Assembly (NCBI GenBank): GCA_951812305.1
Contig: CATOSB010000002.1
Location: 124,001 to 188,000, forward strand
From: an uncultured Paracoccaceae bacterium
Lineage (GTDB): Bacteria > Pseudomonadota > Alphaproteobacteria > Rhodobacterales > Rhodobacteraceae
DNA: 64,000 nucleotides
Direction: 5' to 3'
The position numbers were made by a program, and so were the translations under genes. Below, piece by piece: positions 47,296 through 56,678 of this stretch. Numbering within the stretch: the first letter of the stretch is position 1; the number at the start of each line of letters is the position of its first letter. The notes under the pieces were generated by a model that was given only the letters and a program-made list of their open reading frames with translations, had not been told where the DNA came from and searched no databases.

Positions 47296-48711
47296 ATGGA
47301 TCAGGTTGCCGCCCTTGAACAACTTCTCGCCACGGCTCTGCGTCGGATCGCTGAGCTTGAAGCTGCGTTGGCGAGCATGGCGGAAGAGATCACGGACCTG
47401 CGCCGACAGTTGGCCAAGAACAGCAGCAATAGCAGCAAGCCCCCTTCAAGTGATGGCCTGAAGAAGCCAGCCCCGCGCAGCCTGCGTGGCAAATCCGGAA
47501 AGAAAAGTGGCGGCCAAGTTGGCCACCGGGGCGACACCCTGCGCCAGACGTCAACACCCGACTTTGTCGAACGGCATGAGGCGACGCATTGCAGCGCCTG
47601 TCAGAGCGCCCTGACGGCGGAGATGGTGAAAGGGATCGAGAAGCGTCAGGTGTTCGACTTGCCTGCGCCACGCCTGGAGGTCACCGAGCATCAGGCGGCG
47701 GTTTATTGTTGCGACCATTGTCGAGCCACGACGACGGCTGGCTTTCCCGATGGCGTGGCCGCGCATGTGCAATATGGCACGCGCATGCGGGCAGTGGCGG
47801 TCTATTGCAATGTTCAGCAGCTGATACCCGAGGATCGGGTCTGCCAGCTTATGCGCGACCTGTTTGGGGCCACCAGCTTGTGCGCGGCCAGCGTGACCAA
47901 CTGGACGCGCGGCGCGGCAAATAAGATGGGTGTCGTGGTTGAACACATTCTCGCCCGGCTTGCCGAAGGCGGCGTTCGGCATCTGGACGAGACCGGACTT
48001 CGTGTTGCCGGCAAGCTGCACTGGCTGCACACGATCTGCGATACCGCCTTCACCCATTACCGCATCAGCGCCAAACGCGGTGCTGTTCCAACCTTCCTGA
48101 CCGGCGGGACGATCATTCATGATCACTGGAAACCCTACTACGCCCATATGAGCGGAGTGGACGCCCACGCCCTCTGCGGGGCGCATCACTTGCGCGAACT
48201 CAAGGCCATCGAAGAGATCGAAAAAGAGCCTTGGGCGACGGAGATGAGCGCAGTGCTTCATAGCGCCAATCAGCTCAGATGCGCGGCTCAGGATCAAGGC
48301 GAGACCGAACTCCCGGAACTGGTTCGCCAGGGTATAGTCACCAGATACATGGCGATCCTCGCCAAGGGGCTCGCCTTCCACGAACGCCAGCCCCCGCTGG
48401 CCAAAAGCCCCGGCACCCGCGGCCGAAAAGCCAGGCGGCCAGGCCACAACCTGCTCCTCCGCCTGCGTGACTACCGCGATGACGTTTTGCGATTCATCGC
48501 CGACTTCGCGGTCCCATTCACAAACAATCAGGCCGAACAGGACCTGCGCATGATGAAGCTGCGCATGAAAATCTCGGGCACCTTCCGCACCCTCGAGGGC
48601 GCGCGGGTCTTCGCCGACATCAGGTCCGTCATCTCGACGGCCAGAAAACACCGGTTCAACATCCTGGAAATCCTGACCCTGTCACCACCTCAGATCATCG
48701 CACGGCTCTGA
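47296..48711 (+). CDS. IS66-family transposase, copy E
   Basis: A 471-aa intact transposase in the left-truncated half of dimer 2. It carries the ATAGTC form seen in dimer 1, unlike its neighbour copy D, so the two halves of this dimer are not exact duplicates of each other. Confidence 0.95.
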   Translation: MDQVAALEQLLATALRRIAELEAALASMAEEITDLRRQLAKNSSNSSKPPSSDGLKKPAPRSLRGKSGKKSGGQVGHRGDTLRQTSTPDFVERHEATHCSACQSALTAEMVKGIEKRQVFDLPAPRLEVTEHQAAVYCCDHCRATTTAGFPDGVAAHVQYGTRMRAVAVYCNVQQLIPEDRVCQLMRDLFGATSLCAASVTNWTRGAANKMGVVVEHILARLAEGGVRHLDETGLRVAGKLHWLHTICDTAFTHYRISAKRGAVPTFLTGGTIIHDHWKPYYAHMSGVDAHALCGAHHLRELKAIEEIEKEPWATEMSAVLHSANQLRCAAQDQGETELPELVRQGIVTRYMAILAKGLAFHERQPPLAKSPGTRGRKARRPGHNLLLRLRDYRDDVLRFIADFAVPFTNNQAEQDLRMMKLRMKISGTFRTLEGARVFADIRSVISTARKHRFNILEILTLSPPQIIARL

Positions 48712-48941
48712 CGGAACAAAACCCCGCAACCCTATCGGACAGGGTGCTTGGGAGTTACCATTAATCTCTCCCAAAACAATAAATCGTGGCCCACTCGCGG
48801 TGATCTCAAACGACCGTTGTAAAAAATGTTATGCGTCATGGCGTTAGGCCTGCATCCCTTTTGGATAACAGCCCGAAACTAACCTGTCAAAATGCCATCA
48901 CCGACGCGCGATGACGTTGTTCGTATCAGGGCGGGATGAAG

Positions 48942-49018
48942 TGGCGCGGTTGACGGGGCTCGAACCCGCGACCTCCGGCGTGACAGGCCGGCACTCTAAC
49001 CAACTGAGCTACAACCGC
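48942..49018 (-). tRNA. tRNA-Asp (GTC)
   Basis: On the minus strand: acceptor GCGGTTG pairs with CAACCGC, then TA at 8-9, D-arm GCTCAGTTGGTTAGAGT, anticodon stem-loop CCGGC-CTGTCAC-GCCGG (anticodon GTC), T-arm GCGGG-TTCGAGC-CCCGT. G73 and an encoded CCA follow. No intron and normal length (77). It borders the insertion-rich region that holds a tyrosine recombinase. Confidence 0.96.
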
Positions 49019-49113
49019 GCGTAAGCCGGGGGGATAGGCCAAGCGGCTTTTGTCGTCAAGCGCGAACAGAAACGAATTCGCTGATTTTCGCGGCAGTTTG
49101 ACGCGTCGTTTGA

Positions 49114-49632
49114 CTAGGGTTGTGGGTGGCCAAGGGCAGCAAGCGCCTGAAGATCATCCCAACGCATTGCGAAAGCCTCTGTTTGAATGCCGAACATGGT
49201 CTCGATGCGAATCTCGCCGCGTTTGGCCCCGATTGCTTCGTAAAACGAAACAGCACGTTTATTTGTGCAAACGACTGTAAGCCAGATCGAGGATTCGCCG
49301 CGCTCAACCAAACGCCGCGCCATATCTGCCATCATCGCACGTCCTGCGCCACGTCGATATGCTTTGGGGCTGACATGCAGGTTGTCGATGTAAGGTCCGC
49401 CGTCATGGGTCAAATCCAAAGCGGCGAACCCGAGCAGGTCATCTCCCTCCCACGCGCCTGTTACAATCCAATTGTCGCCTAGATCACGCGTCCAATGTAC
49501 GCCGAGAACGTCCTCGATGTCGCCGTCCAGGAATGACGCGGGCAGCACGTCAGTATACGCGTGGCGCCAGCTGGCAATCTGTATGTCGCGAACCAATGGC
49601 CGTTTGCTGGGGTCAATCGGGCGGATATCCAT
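49114..49632 (-). CDS. GNAT family N-acetyltransferase
   Basis: A 172-aa acetyl-CoA-dependent acetyltransferase. The GNAT core is seen as GFAALDLTHDGGPYIDNLHVSPKAYRRGAGRAMM, where Q/R-x-x-G-x-[GA] (RRGAGR) binds the pyrophosphate of CoA, followed by IWLTVVCTNKRAVSFYEAIGAKR. The substrate is unknown. It is alone between tRNA-Asp and the permease gene, with its own start at 49632. Confidence 0.88.
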   Translation of the reverse strand: MDIRPIDPSKRPLVRDIQIASWRHAYTDVLPASFLDGDIEDVLGVHWTRDLGDNWIVTGAWEGDDLLGFAALDLTHDGGPYIDNLHVSPKAYRRGAGRAMMADMARRLVERGESSIWLTVVCTNKRAVSFYEAIGAKRGEIRIETMFGIQTEAFAMRWDDLQALAALGHPQP

Positions 49633-49708
49633 GCAGGATGGCTAGCGCGTCGCGTTGTCTTGCGCCAGTCATTCAGAGAGCGTTCATACGGCAGTACTGT
49701 AAACAGTA

Positions 49709-50686
49709 TCAGCGCGGAACCGGGCGATTGCCTGCAACTTCAACAGAGCGGCGCCCTTCCCGCAGAAACACGTAGATGCCTGCCGCCATGATAAGCAGGA
49801 TGCCAAGGCCAGTGTTCAACCCGGGCAATGTGCCAAAGATCAACCACCCCCACATCACGGCCAATGGCAGGGCGATGTATTCATATGCTGCGATCGAGGC
49901 GGCGCGCCCAAGCCGATAGGCCTGGCTCAGGCAATATCCGATGATGGCAGACATCGCCCCCAACAACAGGAAAAGCCATATGTCGTCGGCGGCCGGCCAA
50001 ATCCACGGGCGCAACAGGAACTTGATGCTTTCGTTGCTGACCTGATCGACATATCGCCCGTCGCCAACCGCAATGTAGAACAGCGCACTGACAGCAATGA
50101 AGGTCATCTGAATATACGCGGCCATAGCGGAAGCCTTTGACGACATGCCCAGCTTACGCGTCAGCACTTGCATCATGGCATAGCCAAACGCCGCGACGAT
50201 TGGCAAGCAAAGTACCCAAACGGCAATATCTCCCTGCCCAAACCCGCTGGGCCGCATCATCACGATAACGCCAAAGAACCCGACAATGATGGCACCGATA
50301 CGCCGCGCGCCCACCTGTTCGCCCAGAATGGGAATCGACAGTAAGGTGATGAACAAGGGCGCCACAAAAAACAGCGCGGTTGCGTCTGCCAACGGCATGA
50401 CCGCCAGCGCCATAAAATAGGTCATATTGGCGAAAACGATCATCAAACCACGCAAAACATGCAGCCAGGGCCGGTTCGTGCGAAGGATCGCCCAGCCGCC
50501 TTCCAACTGCACCAGGACAAACGTGAACATGATCCCGATGGCGCTACGAACGAAGATCATCTCGTGCAGGGGATAATCCCCGGACAACCGCTTTATCAGC
50601 ATGTCGTTGATGGAAATGCAGAACACCCCAAAAAGGATAAAGGCTATGACCACGGCAGGGCCGGAAGGGATACGCAAGTTCGGCAT
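49709..50686 (-). CDS. EamA/DMT-family permease
   Basis: A 325-aa inner-membrane protein with ten predicted spans arranged as two EamA repeats. The first repeat includes ALAVMPLADATALFFVAPLFITLLSIPILGE, the hallmark of the family; the second includes IAAYEYIALPLAVMWGWLIFG. It probably exports or takes up a small metabolite. I chose the ATG at 50686 (MPNLRIPSGPAVV) because the longer frame upstream runs through the tRNA-Val gene. The C-terminus is short and basic. Confidence 0.9.
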   Translation of the reverse strand: MPNLRIPSGPAVVIAFILFGVFCISINDMLIKRLSGDYPLHEMIFVRSAIGIMFTFVLVQLEGGWAILRTNRPWLHVLRGLMIVFANMTYFMALAVMPLADATALFFVAPLFITLLSIPILGEQVGARRIGAIIVGFFGVIVMMRPSGFGQGDIAVWVLCLPIVAAFGYAMMQVLTRKLGMSSKASAMAAYIQMTFIAVSALFYIAVGDGRYVDQVSNESIKFLLRPWIWPAADDIWLFLLLGAMSAIIGYCLSQAYRLGRAASIAAYEYIALPLAVMWGWLIFGTLPGLNTGLGILLIMAAGIYVFLREGRRSVEVAGNRPVPR

Positions 50687-50817
50687 GGTCAATGCTGTGC
50701 CAGCGGCGAGGTTTTTTGACGCCCACGTTAGCGACATGATTGCCAGTTTGATGTCGGGAAAGCCGCGCACCATCATCGCGACGTGGGCGAGATGGATTTC
50801 CGGAATTGGCGAGGGAG

Positions 50818-50893
<76 letters not shown>

Positions 50894-50982
50894 GATGGCG
50901 GCCCGTATAACGCCGCCGCCCGACGGTATGCAAGAGGCTTGATGCAGTTGACAGCACCGATCCTGCAGGATTGGCTGCAGCA

Positions 50983-51447
50983 ATGGAATTCGACCCGGAA
51001 AATCACGCGATGCTGCCGCCGCGCGCCTTTGGAGAATTTCGCCTGGGAGAAGTGTTTCGCGCGCCATCGCGTACCATGACCGAGGGCGTTTTTACGGCGT
51101 TTCAGGCGGCCAGCGGTGACAATCATCCGATACATTATGACCGCGCATATCTGAAGCGGATGGGGCACCGCAATCTGATGGCACACGGGTATCAGACGCT
51201 GATTCAGGCGGCCATCGGGGCCTCGCCGCTGGCGCATGAAATGGGTGAGGCGCTGATTGGGTTCGTCGATCAATCGAGCCGGTTCCTGGCGCCGGTTTAT
51301 TTGGGCGATACGCTTTATCCCTCGTTTGAAATCAACGAGTTAACCCGGCAACGGACGACAGGAATTTTGGGTGTGGCTGTGACTATCCACAATCAGGATA
51401 GCGTTTTGGTTGTTGAAGGCAATCAACGCTATCTCATGCGGCTGTAG
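50983..51447 (+). CDS. MaoC-family (R)-enoyl-CoA hydratase-like protein
   Basis: A 154-aa hot-dog-fold protein. The MaoC/hydratase-2 motif appears as ASGDNHPIHYDRAYLKRMG with the catalytic Asp and His; MAHGYQTLIQAAIG follows. It could hydrate an enoyl-CoA or act in fatty-acid or phenylacetate-type pathways, but the neighbours do not tell. I chose the ATG at 50983; an in-frame TTG at 50971 exists. It converges on the HU gene. Confidence 0.85.
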   Translation: MEFDPENHAMLPPRAFGEFRLGEVFRAPSRTMTEGVFTAFQAASGDNHPIHYDRAYLKRMGHRNLMAHGYQTLIQAAIGASPLAHEMGEALIGFVDQSSRFLAPVYLGDTLYPSFEINELTRQRTTGILGVAVTIHNQDSVLVVEGNQRYLMRL

Positions 51448-51465
51448 CCCACGAATTCGCGGGCT
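51446..51465. terminator. Bidirectional hairpin between MaoC and HU-like genes
   Basis: AGCCCACG-AATT-CGCGGGCT, an eight-pair stem with one mismatch, overlapping the MaoC stop and lying in the convergent gap. It can serve both genes. Confidence 0.5.
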
Positions 51466-51494
51466 GCTTTACGCGCAACGTTTGAGAATGGCGT

Positions 51495-51875
51495 TTATTC
51501 TGCGGCTTCCGTGAACGGATCTGGATCGATGGCCGCAACTTCAGTGGCGGTGGCTTCCATCGCCTGACGCGACCGACGCAGCCGCAACTCGATCACCTCG
51601 GCGTTTTCGAGAGATTTCCGGTTCTTGACGATCCCTTTGCCAAATGGCTGCAGGTTCAGGGTCTCTCCACGCGACAGCGCATCACCAAGTTCGCGAAGCA
51701 TTGCCTCGACCACGGGTTTGGCAGATTTCTTCTTGATGCCAGAGGATTCAACAACGCGATCAATCAACTCCCGCTTGCCAAGAATGGCTACCGGTTCTGT
51801 CGGCGCTTCGGCGATAACAGGTTCCGCGTCAGCGGGTTTGGTCGTGGATTTTTTCGACGTGGTTTTGCGGGCCAT
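51495..51875 (-). CDS. HU-family DNA-binding protein
   Basis: A 126-aa nucleoid protein. After a Lys/Thr/Ala-rich N-terminal tail (about 35 residues) comes the HU core: GKRELIDRVVESSGIKKKSAKPVVEAMLRELGDAL and SRGETLNLQPFGKGIVKNR, the last bearing the DNA-binding arm. The Lys-rich tail is longer than in standard HU (about 90 aa), as in some alphaproteobacterial members. The start MARKTTSKK at 51875 is chosen over an in-frame codon at 51908. Lies downstream of lon on the same strand. Confidence 0.9.
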   Translation of the reverse strand: MARKTTSKKSTTKPADAEPVIAEAPTEPVAILGKRELIDRVVESSGIKKKSAKPVVEAMLRELGDALSRGETLNLQPFGKGIVKNRKSLENAEVIELRLRRSRQAMEATATEVAAIDPDPFTEAAE

Positions 51876-52008
51876 TATTCTGCTCTCGTTGTTTTTGGCT
51901 GCATCCAATTTACACGGAAAGGTTAATGAATACCACCAGACAATGTGGATATTTAGCGAATTATCACGTTTAGGCTACAGAATAGAGTGGTGCGCGCCAC
52001 ACAAATTG

Positions 52009-52038
52009 AAAAAGGCCCCGGGATTGCGGGGCCTTTTT
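52009..52038. terminator. Rho-independent terminator after lon
   Basis: AAAAAGGCCCCG-GGATTG-CGGGGCCTTTTT: a long GC stem with A/T runs on both sides, so it can work in both directions. It lies 25 bases beyond the lon stop. Confidence 0.9.
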
Positions 52039-52062
52039 CCAAATTTCAGCCTTACGTAAACG

Positions 52063-54474
52063 TCAGTGCGTGGTTGCCGGGGACCCGTCATCACCGGCCC
52101 GCATTGCCTTGGCTGCCGCGGCGGCTTCTTCGGCTTCCTCGTCCCACTCCACGGCTTCAGGCTTTTCAACCAGAGCGTGTTTCAGCACCTCTTTCACCGA
52201 TTCAACCGGGATGATGGTCAGCCCATCTTTCACATTGTCCGGGATTTCGGTGAGGTCCTTTTCGTTTTCCTGTGGGATCAGAACTGTCTGAATGCCGCCA
52301 CGCAGCGCCGCAAGCAGTTTCTCTTTCAGGCCACCGATCGGCAGAACCTGACCGCGCAGGGTAACCTCGCCCGTCATCGCGATGTCTTTCCTGACCGGGA
52401 TGCCGGTTAAGACTGAAACGATAGACGTCACCATTGCAATACCCGCAGACGGACCGTCCTTGGGTGTTGCGCCTTCGGGCACGTGAACGTGAATGTCCAT
52501 GCGGTCGAAACGAGGCGGCTTAACACCAATTTCGGGCGCAATGGAACGCACGTAAGAGGACGCGGCATCGATGGATTCCTTCATCACGTCGCCCAGTTTA
52601 CCGGTCGTCTTCATCCGACCCTTGCCCGGAAGGCGCAGCGCCTCGATGGTCAGAAGATCACCGCCTACCTGCGTCCAGGCCAATCCGGTCACAGCGCCGA
52701 CCTGATCCTCGCTTTCGGCCAGACCATAGCGGAACTTCTTAACACCCAGGAATTCCTCAAGATTTTCTGGTTCAATCGAGACGGTATCGGTTTCTTTCTT
52801 GATCAGTTTCGTGACCGCCTTGCGCGCCAGTTTCGCGATTGCGCGCTCCAGATTTCGCACGCCGGCCTCGCGGGTATAGGTGCGGATCATTTCCTGAAGC
52901 GCGCCATCGGAAATCTCGAATTCACCCTTGCGCAGCCCGTGGTTCTTGATCTGCTTTGGGATCAGGTGCTGCTTGGCGATTTCGGATTTTTCGTCCTCGG
53001 TGTAACCGGCCAGCGGAATGATCTCCATCCGGTCGAGAAGTGGCCCGGGCATGTTGTAGGAATTCGCCGTGGTCAGGAACATCACGTTGGAGAGGTCGTA
53101 TTCGACTTCCAGGTAGTGGTCCGTAAACGTCGAGTTTTGCTCGGGGTCCAAAACCTCCAGCATCGCGGATGCCGGATCACCGCGGAAATCCTGCCCCATT
53201 TTGTCGATTTCATCGAGCAGGATCAGCGGGTTGGTGGTTTTCGCCTTCTTCAGCGCCTGAATGATCTTACCCGGCATCGAGCCGATATATGTGCGCCGAT
53301 GGCCACGAATTTCGGATTCGTCGCGCACGCCACCCAGCGAGATGCGAATAAACTCGCGCCCCGTGGCTCGGGCCAGCGATTTGCCGAGTGATGTTTTGCC
53401 CACACCCGGCGGCCCGACAAGGCACATGATCGGGCCCTTCAGCTTTTTGGAACGCTGTTGAACGGCCAGATATTCGACGATCCGCTCTTTGACTTTCTCA
53501 AGGCTGTAGTGATCGTCATCCAGCACCTTCTGGGCGCGGGTCAGATCCTTTTTAACGCGGGATTTCTTGCCCCACGGGATCGACAGGATCCAGTCGAGGT
53601 AATTGCGCACGACGGTCGCCTCGGCGCTCATCGGCGACATGTTTTTCAGTTTCTTCAGCTCGCCCTCGGCCTTTTCACGGGCCTCTTTGGACAGCGCGGT
53701 TTCAGCGATCTTTTCTTCCAACTCGCTGATTTCGTTGGAGCCCTCTTCGCCATCGCCAAGCTCCTTCTGAATGGCCTTCATCTGCTCATTCAGATAATAT
53801 TCACGCTGTGTACGCTCGATCTGGCTTTTCACACGCGTTTTGATCTTCTTTTCGACCTGCAGAACCGACATTTCGCCCTGCATCAGACCGAAGATCTTTT
53901 CCAGCCGTTCGCTGACGGTCAGCGTTTCCAGAAGCTCCTGCTTCTGGTCGACTTCCACGCCGAGATGACCGGCGACAAGGTCAGCCAGCTTGTCGGGTTC
54001 GTGCGTATCCGCAACGGCACCCAGCGCCTCTTCCGGGATATTCTTCTTGATCTTGGCGTAGCGTTCAAAATCGCCGCCTACGGATTTCACCAGCGCGTTG
54101 ATCGTCGCCGCATCACCCATTTCTTCATGCAAATCAACGGAATGCGCCTCGAAGAACTGATCGTTGTCGAGGAAATCAGTGATTTTGACGCGCGATTTGC
54201 CTTCGACCAGCACCTTCACGGTGCCATCGGGCAGTTTCAAAAGCTGCAGCACGTTGGCAAGCACGCCGACGCGGTAAATACCGTCCGTGGTGGGTTCGTC
54301 AACGCCGGGGTCAATCTGGCTCGACAACAGAATCTGCTTGTCGTCTGCCATAACTTCTTCCAGCGCCTTCACAGATTTCTCGCGACCGACGAAAAGCGGC
54401 ACGATCATATGCGGGAAAACGACGATGTCGCGTAGGGGTAGAACCGGGTAAGATTGGCTCAAATGCTCTTGCAT
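52063..54474 (-). CDS. lon: ATP-dependent Lon protease
   Basis: An 803-aa cytoplasmic protease that degrades damaged and regulatory proteins. The N-terminal LON substrate domain (LPLRDIVVFPHMIVPLFVGR) is followed by the coiled coil, AAA+ domain with Walker A GPPGVGKTSLGKS and Walker B LILLDEIDKM, and the C-terminal Ser-Lys peptidase domain with PKDGPSAGIAM, which holds the catalytic Ser, and the Lys in LPIGGLKEKLLAA. Start MQEHLSQSYP at 54474; the longer frame to 54579 is not LON-like. Length and motifs are all normal. Confidence 0.97.
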   Translation of the reverse strand: MQEHLSQSYPVLPLRDIVVFPHMIVPLFVGREKSVKALEEVMADDKQILLSSQIDPGVDEPTTDGIYRVGVLANVLQLLKLPDGTVKVLVEGKSRVKITDFLDNDQFFEAHSVDLHEEMGDAATINALVKSVGGDFERYAKIKKNIPEEALGAVADTHEPDKLADLVAGHLGVEVDQKQELLETLTVSERLEKIFGLMQGEMSVLQVEKKIKTRVKSQIERTQREYYLNEQMKAIQKELGDGEEGSNEISELEEKIAETALSKEAREKAEGELKKLKNMSPMSAEATVVRNYLDWILSIPWGKKSRVKKDLTRAQKVLDDDHYSLEKVKERIVEYLAVQQRSKKLKGPIMCLVGPPGVGKTSLGKSLARATGREFIRISLGGVRDESEIRGHRRTYIGSMPGKIIQALKKAKTTNPLILLDEIDKMGQDFRGDPASAMLEVLDPEQNSTFTDHYLEVEYDLSNVMFLTTANSYNMPGPLLDRMEIIPLAGYTEDEKSEIAKQHLIPKQIKNHGLRKGEFEISDGALQEMIRTYTREAGVRNLERAIAKLARKAVTKLIKKETDTVSIEPENLEEFLGVKKFRYGLAESEDQVGAVTGLAWTQVGGDLLTIEALRLPGKGRMKTTGKLGDVMKESIDAASSYVRSIAPEIGVKPPRFDRMDIHVHVPEGATPKDGPSAGIAMVTSIVSVLTGIPVRKDIAMTGEVTLRGQVLPIGGLKEKLLAALRGGIQTVLIPQENEKDLTEIPDNVKDGLTIIPVESVKEVLKHALVEKPEAVEWDEEAEEAAAAAKAMRAGDDGSPATTH

Positions 54475-54962
54475 TGGTGTTTGTCCTTGCTCTGGCAAAA
54501 GATCGCGACCCCGATGATCGGCGGCACCTGATCTCTCCTCTTGGCCTCTGAATGTGGGGTTTGTGCCCCACTGTTTCAAGTTGGCCTATCCTGCCCTTTT
54601 GTGTGCAAGGGAACAAGGGGGGAGAGGCGGCAATTCGAAGGCCGTTTTGTGTTTTTTCGCCAAAAAACGTGGTGGTGATATTGGCCTGAGGCGAACGTTC
54701 AGACCTTCCACCCCAGCCGGGTTAACAGCGCGCAGCGCCCCGGCCATCGCCTGCCCGTCCCCACGGGCTGGCGATTTATGGAAGCTGGGCGTTATCCTTC
54801 GATTTCGTTCGGACTTGGCTGGCATAAAGCGCTGCCTTTGAGACGTTGCTTCGCCACCCCACGCGCAGTCGATGGCCGCCCGCGAAGTTGGACGTTAAGG
54901 GAGTGCTGGAATGTCCGCCTCAGGCCGGAAAGCCGACTGACTTCGTCATACGTCGATTCAAT
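54475..54962. repeat. lon upstream gap with REP-like repeat (54747-54862)
   Basis: A hairpin TCGCCTGCCCGT-CCCC-ACGGGCTGGCGA lies at 54747-54774 (12-bp stem with one mismatch). It is one end of a 104-base repeat (54759-54862) that matches 9525-9626 in opposite orientation. Small frames here are by-products of the repeat. The lon promoter should lie in 54475-54600, but I see no clear heat-shock consensus. Confidence 0.7.
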
Positions 54963-55748
54963 CTACCGACAATTCAAAAAGGGCTCAAATGAACCGGGGC
55001 CCTCATAGCTGCCAATCACGCGAGATGTCAGAATTCCACCTGCAAGCGTCGTGGCGACGAGATTGCGCCAGCGCGCGTCCGCCGTGACAATCTCCGGCCC
55101 CGCGCCGCAATTACGGATACCGCCAGAAATGAACGCTTGTCCAATTTTATGGTTGGTCAGGCCGGTTTTCGACGCGACCTCGCGAAGTGAGCGGTCTTCA
55201 AACCGCCATACGCGCAGGGTTTTGGCCAGATGCGGCCTGTCGATATAGGCCAGCTCTGTCAAGCCGTCTCCGTCCAGATCAGCGGCGCCGAGCGGCGCGA
55301 GCCAACGGAAAGATGTGCCGATCCAGGGTGTCGCGGTGACAAACCCTGCGTCGTCATAGATCGCCAGTCGAGCGCCAAAATCGCGATGGCTTTCAATCAC
55401 GATCACTTCCGGGATGCCGTCATGGTCCAGGTCAGCAATGCGCGGTGCCAGGTCCTCGAAGACCCGCTCGTCGGGCAACAGGATCAAATGTTCGCGAATG
55501 TCTTGGGTCGGACAATCAAGGCAATAGTCAACCGTCAGCTTCAACGCGCCCCATTCCGCATTCGGCCCAAGTACGGCGTGGTTATACCGCGTTGTGGGCT
55601 CTTCGTATTGCGCTGCAACGATCACATTGGGCGGTGTGGCATGGGCGGCTGCAACCGACACCAGCAACGTCGCCGGATAGAGCAACATCAGCCGTGCGCC
55701 GCGCACGGAGCATCCCCAAAGGCGCAGCGGCAGACGCGGCGCCCCCAT
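54963..55748 (-). CDS. FG-GAP/VCBS-repeat exported protein
   Basis: A 261-aa protein with an N-terminal signal-type hydrophobic stretch (LMLLYPATLLVSVAAAHA) and two or more FG-GAP/VCBS beta-propeller repeats: IADLDHDGIPEVIVIES and GAADLDGDGLTELAYID, whose D-x-D-x-D-G loops bind Ca2+. It is thus likely periplasmic. The role is unknown. It starts four bases downstream of the ferredoxin gene and is probably in the same transcript. Confidence 0.82.
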   Translation of the reverse strand: MGAPRLPLRLWGCSVRGARLMLLYPATLLVSVAAAHATPPNVIVAAQYEEPTTRYNHAVLGPNAEWGALKLTVDYCLDCPTQDIREHLILLPDERVFEDLAPRIADLDHDGIPEVIVIESHRDFGARLAIYDDAGFVTATPWIGTSFRWLAPLGAADLDGDGLTELAYIDRPHLAKTLRVWRFEDRSLREVASKTGLTNHKIGQAFISGGIRNCGAGPEIVTADARWRNLVATTLAGGILTSRVIGSYEGPGSFEPFLNCR

Positions 55749-55752
55749 CAAA

Positions 55753-56136
<384 letters not shown>

Positions 56137-56177
56137 TCATTCTGACTTCGCTGACGGACTTGTCATTCTGCCCAAAT

Positions 56178-56192
56178 GTTCTATTTTTGTTC
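56178..56192 (+). promoter_or_regulatory. LexA (SOS) box, alphaproteobacterial type
   Basis: GTTC-TATTTTT-GTTC, an exact match to the GTTC-N7-GTTC consensus of alphaproteobacterial LexA. It ends two bases before the ATG at 56195, so LexA bound there would block the gene that follows. Confidence 0.75.
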
Positions 56193-56194
56193 TC

Positions 56195-56575
56195 ATGTCT
56201 GAATCCCGGCCCCGCCCCCCTGAATGGCCGCGCCCGCCCAGCGTTCTGCCCCATTCAATGCTTGAACTGCCGCCCAATGGTGCACGGGTCGCTGTGGCCG
56301 GGCTGGTTCTGGTGCGCCAACGCCCCGGAACGGCCAAGGGCGTGATCTTCCTCACGCTGGAGGATGAGTTCGGCATTTCCAACATCATCGTCTGGCGCAA
56401 GATGTATGAAAAATTCCGCCGCGCGGTGATTGCGGGACGGCTGTTGAAGGTGACAGGCCGCATTCAGCGCGAGGGCGGGGTTTGTCATGTCATTGCCGAA
56501 GAGGTCGAGGATCTGTCCCATCTTCTCGACAAGCTGCTGGAGGTTGATGACGTTAAGGTCGCCACCGCGCGCTGA
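56195..56575 (+). CDS. Stand-alone OB-fold protein matching the C-terminal domain of DnaE2 (ImuC)
   Basis: A 126-aa protein that begins directly behind a LexA box. [30 protein letters not shown], then [42 protein letters not shown] is the OB-fold domain near the end of the error-prone polymerase DnaE2; the polymerase body (about 900 aa) and the SRDFH-type tail are absent. It could be a fragment left after deletion of an imuA-imuB-dnaE2 operon, or a short SOS-controlled nucleic-acid-binding protein in its own right. The frame is undamaged, which slightly favours the latter. Confidence 0.7.
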   Translation: MSESRPRPPEWPRPPSVLPHSMLELPPNGARVAVAGLVLVRQRPGTAKGVIFLTLEDEFGISNIIVWRKMYEKFRRAVIAGRLLKVTGRIQREGGVCHVIAEEVEDLSHLLDKLLEVDDVKVATAR

Positions 56576-56678
56576 AGCATTTCGGCGACGCATGGCGCAA
56601 ATCGGCCCCCTGACCTTTCGCGGCGCGCTAAAACACGCTAGATTTCCGCCAAACGCCCGAAAGAGGCACCGAGCAGAC

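Larger units (their letters stand above)
45641..48758 (+). mobile_element. IS66-family head-to-tail dimer 2 (copies D and E), without target duplication
   Basis: Same 3118-bp structure as dimer 1: a full copy (45641-47241) directly followed by a copy lacking 84 bp (47242-48758). The flanking octamers GATTTACC and CATTAATC differ, so no target duplication exists. This points to a deletion or recombination next to the element after insertion. Confidence 0.93.

Noticed and set aside
48942..49018. tRNA-Asp as attachment site for an integrated island
   Set aside because: No second copy of the tRNA 3' end was found in the window, and the recombinase is separated from it by an IS66 dimer.
52483..54435. 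Two long plus-strand frames opposite lon
   Set aside because: Antisense to the lon AAA+ and N-terminal domains; composition follows the lon codon pattern.
54586..54825. 79-aa minus-strand frame upstream of lon
   Set aside because: It coincides with the REP-like repeat and its composition is set by that repeat.
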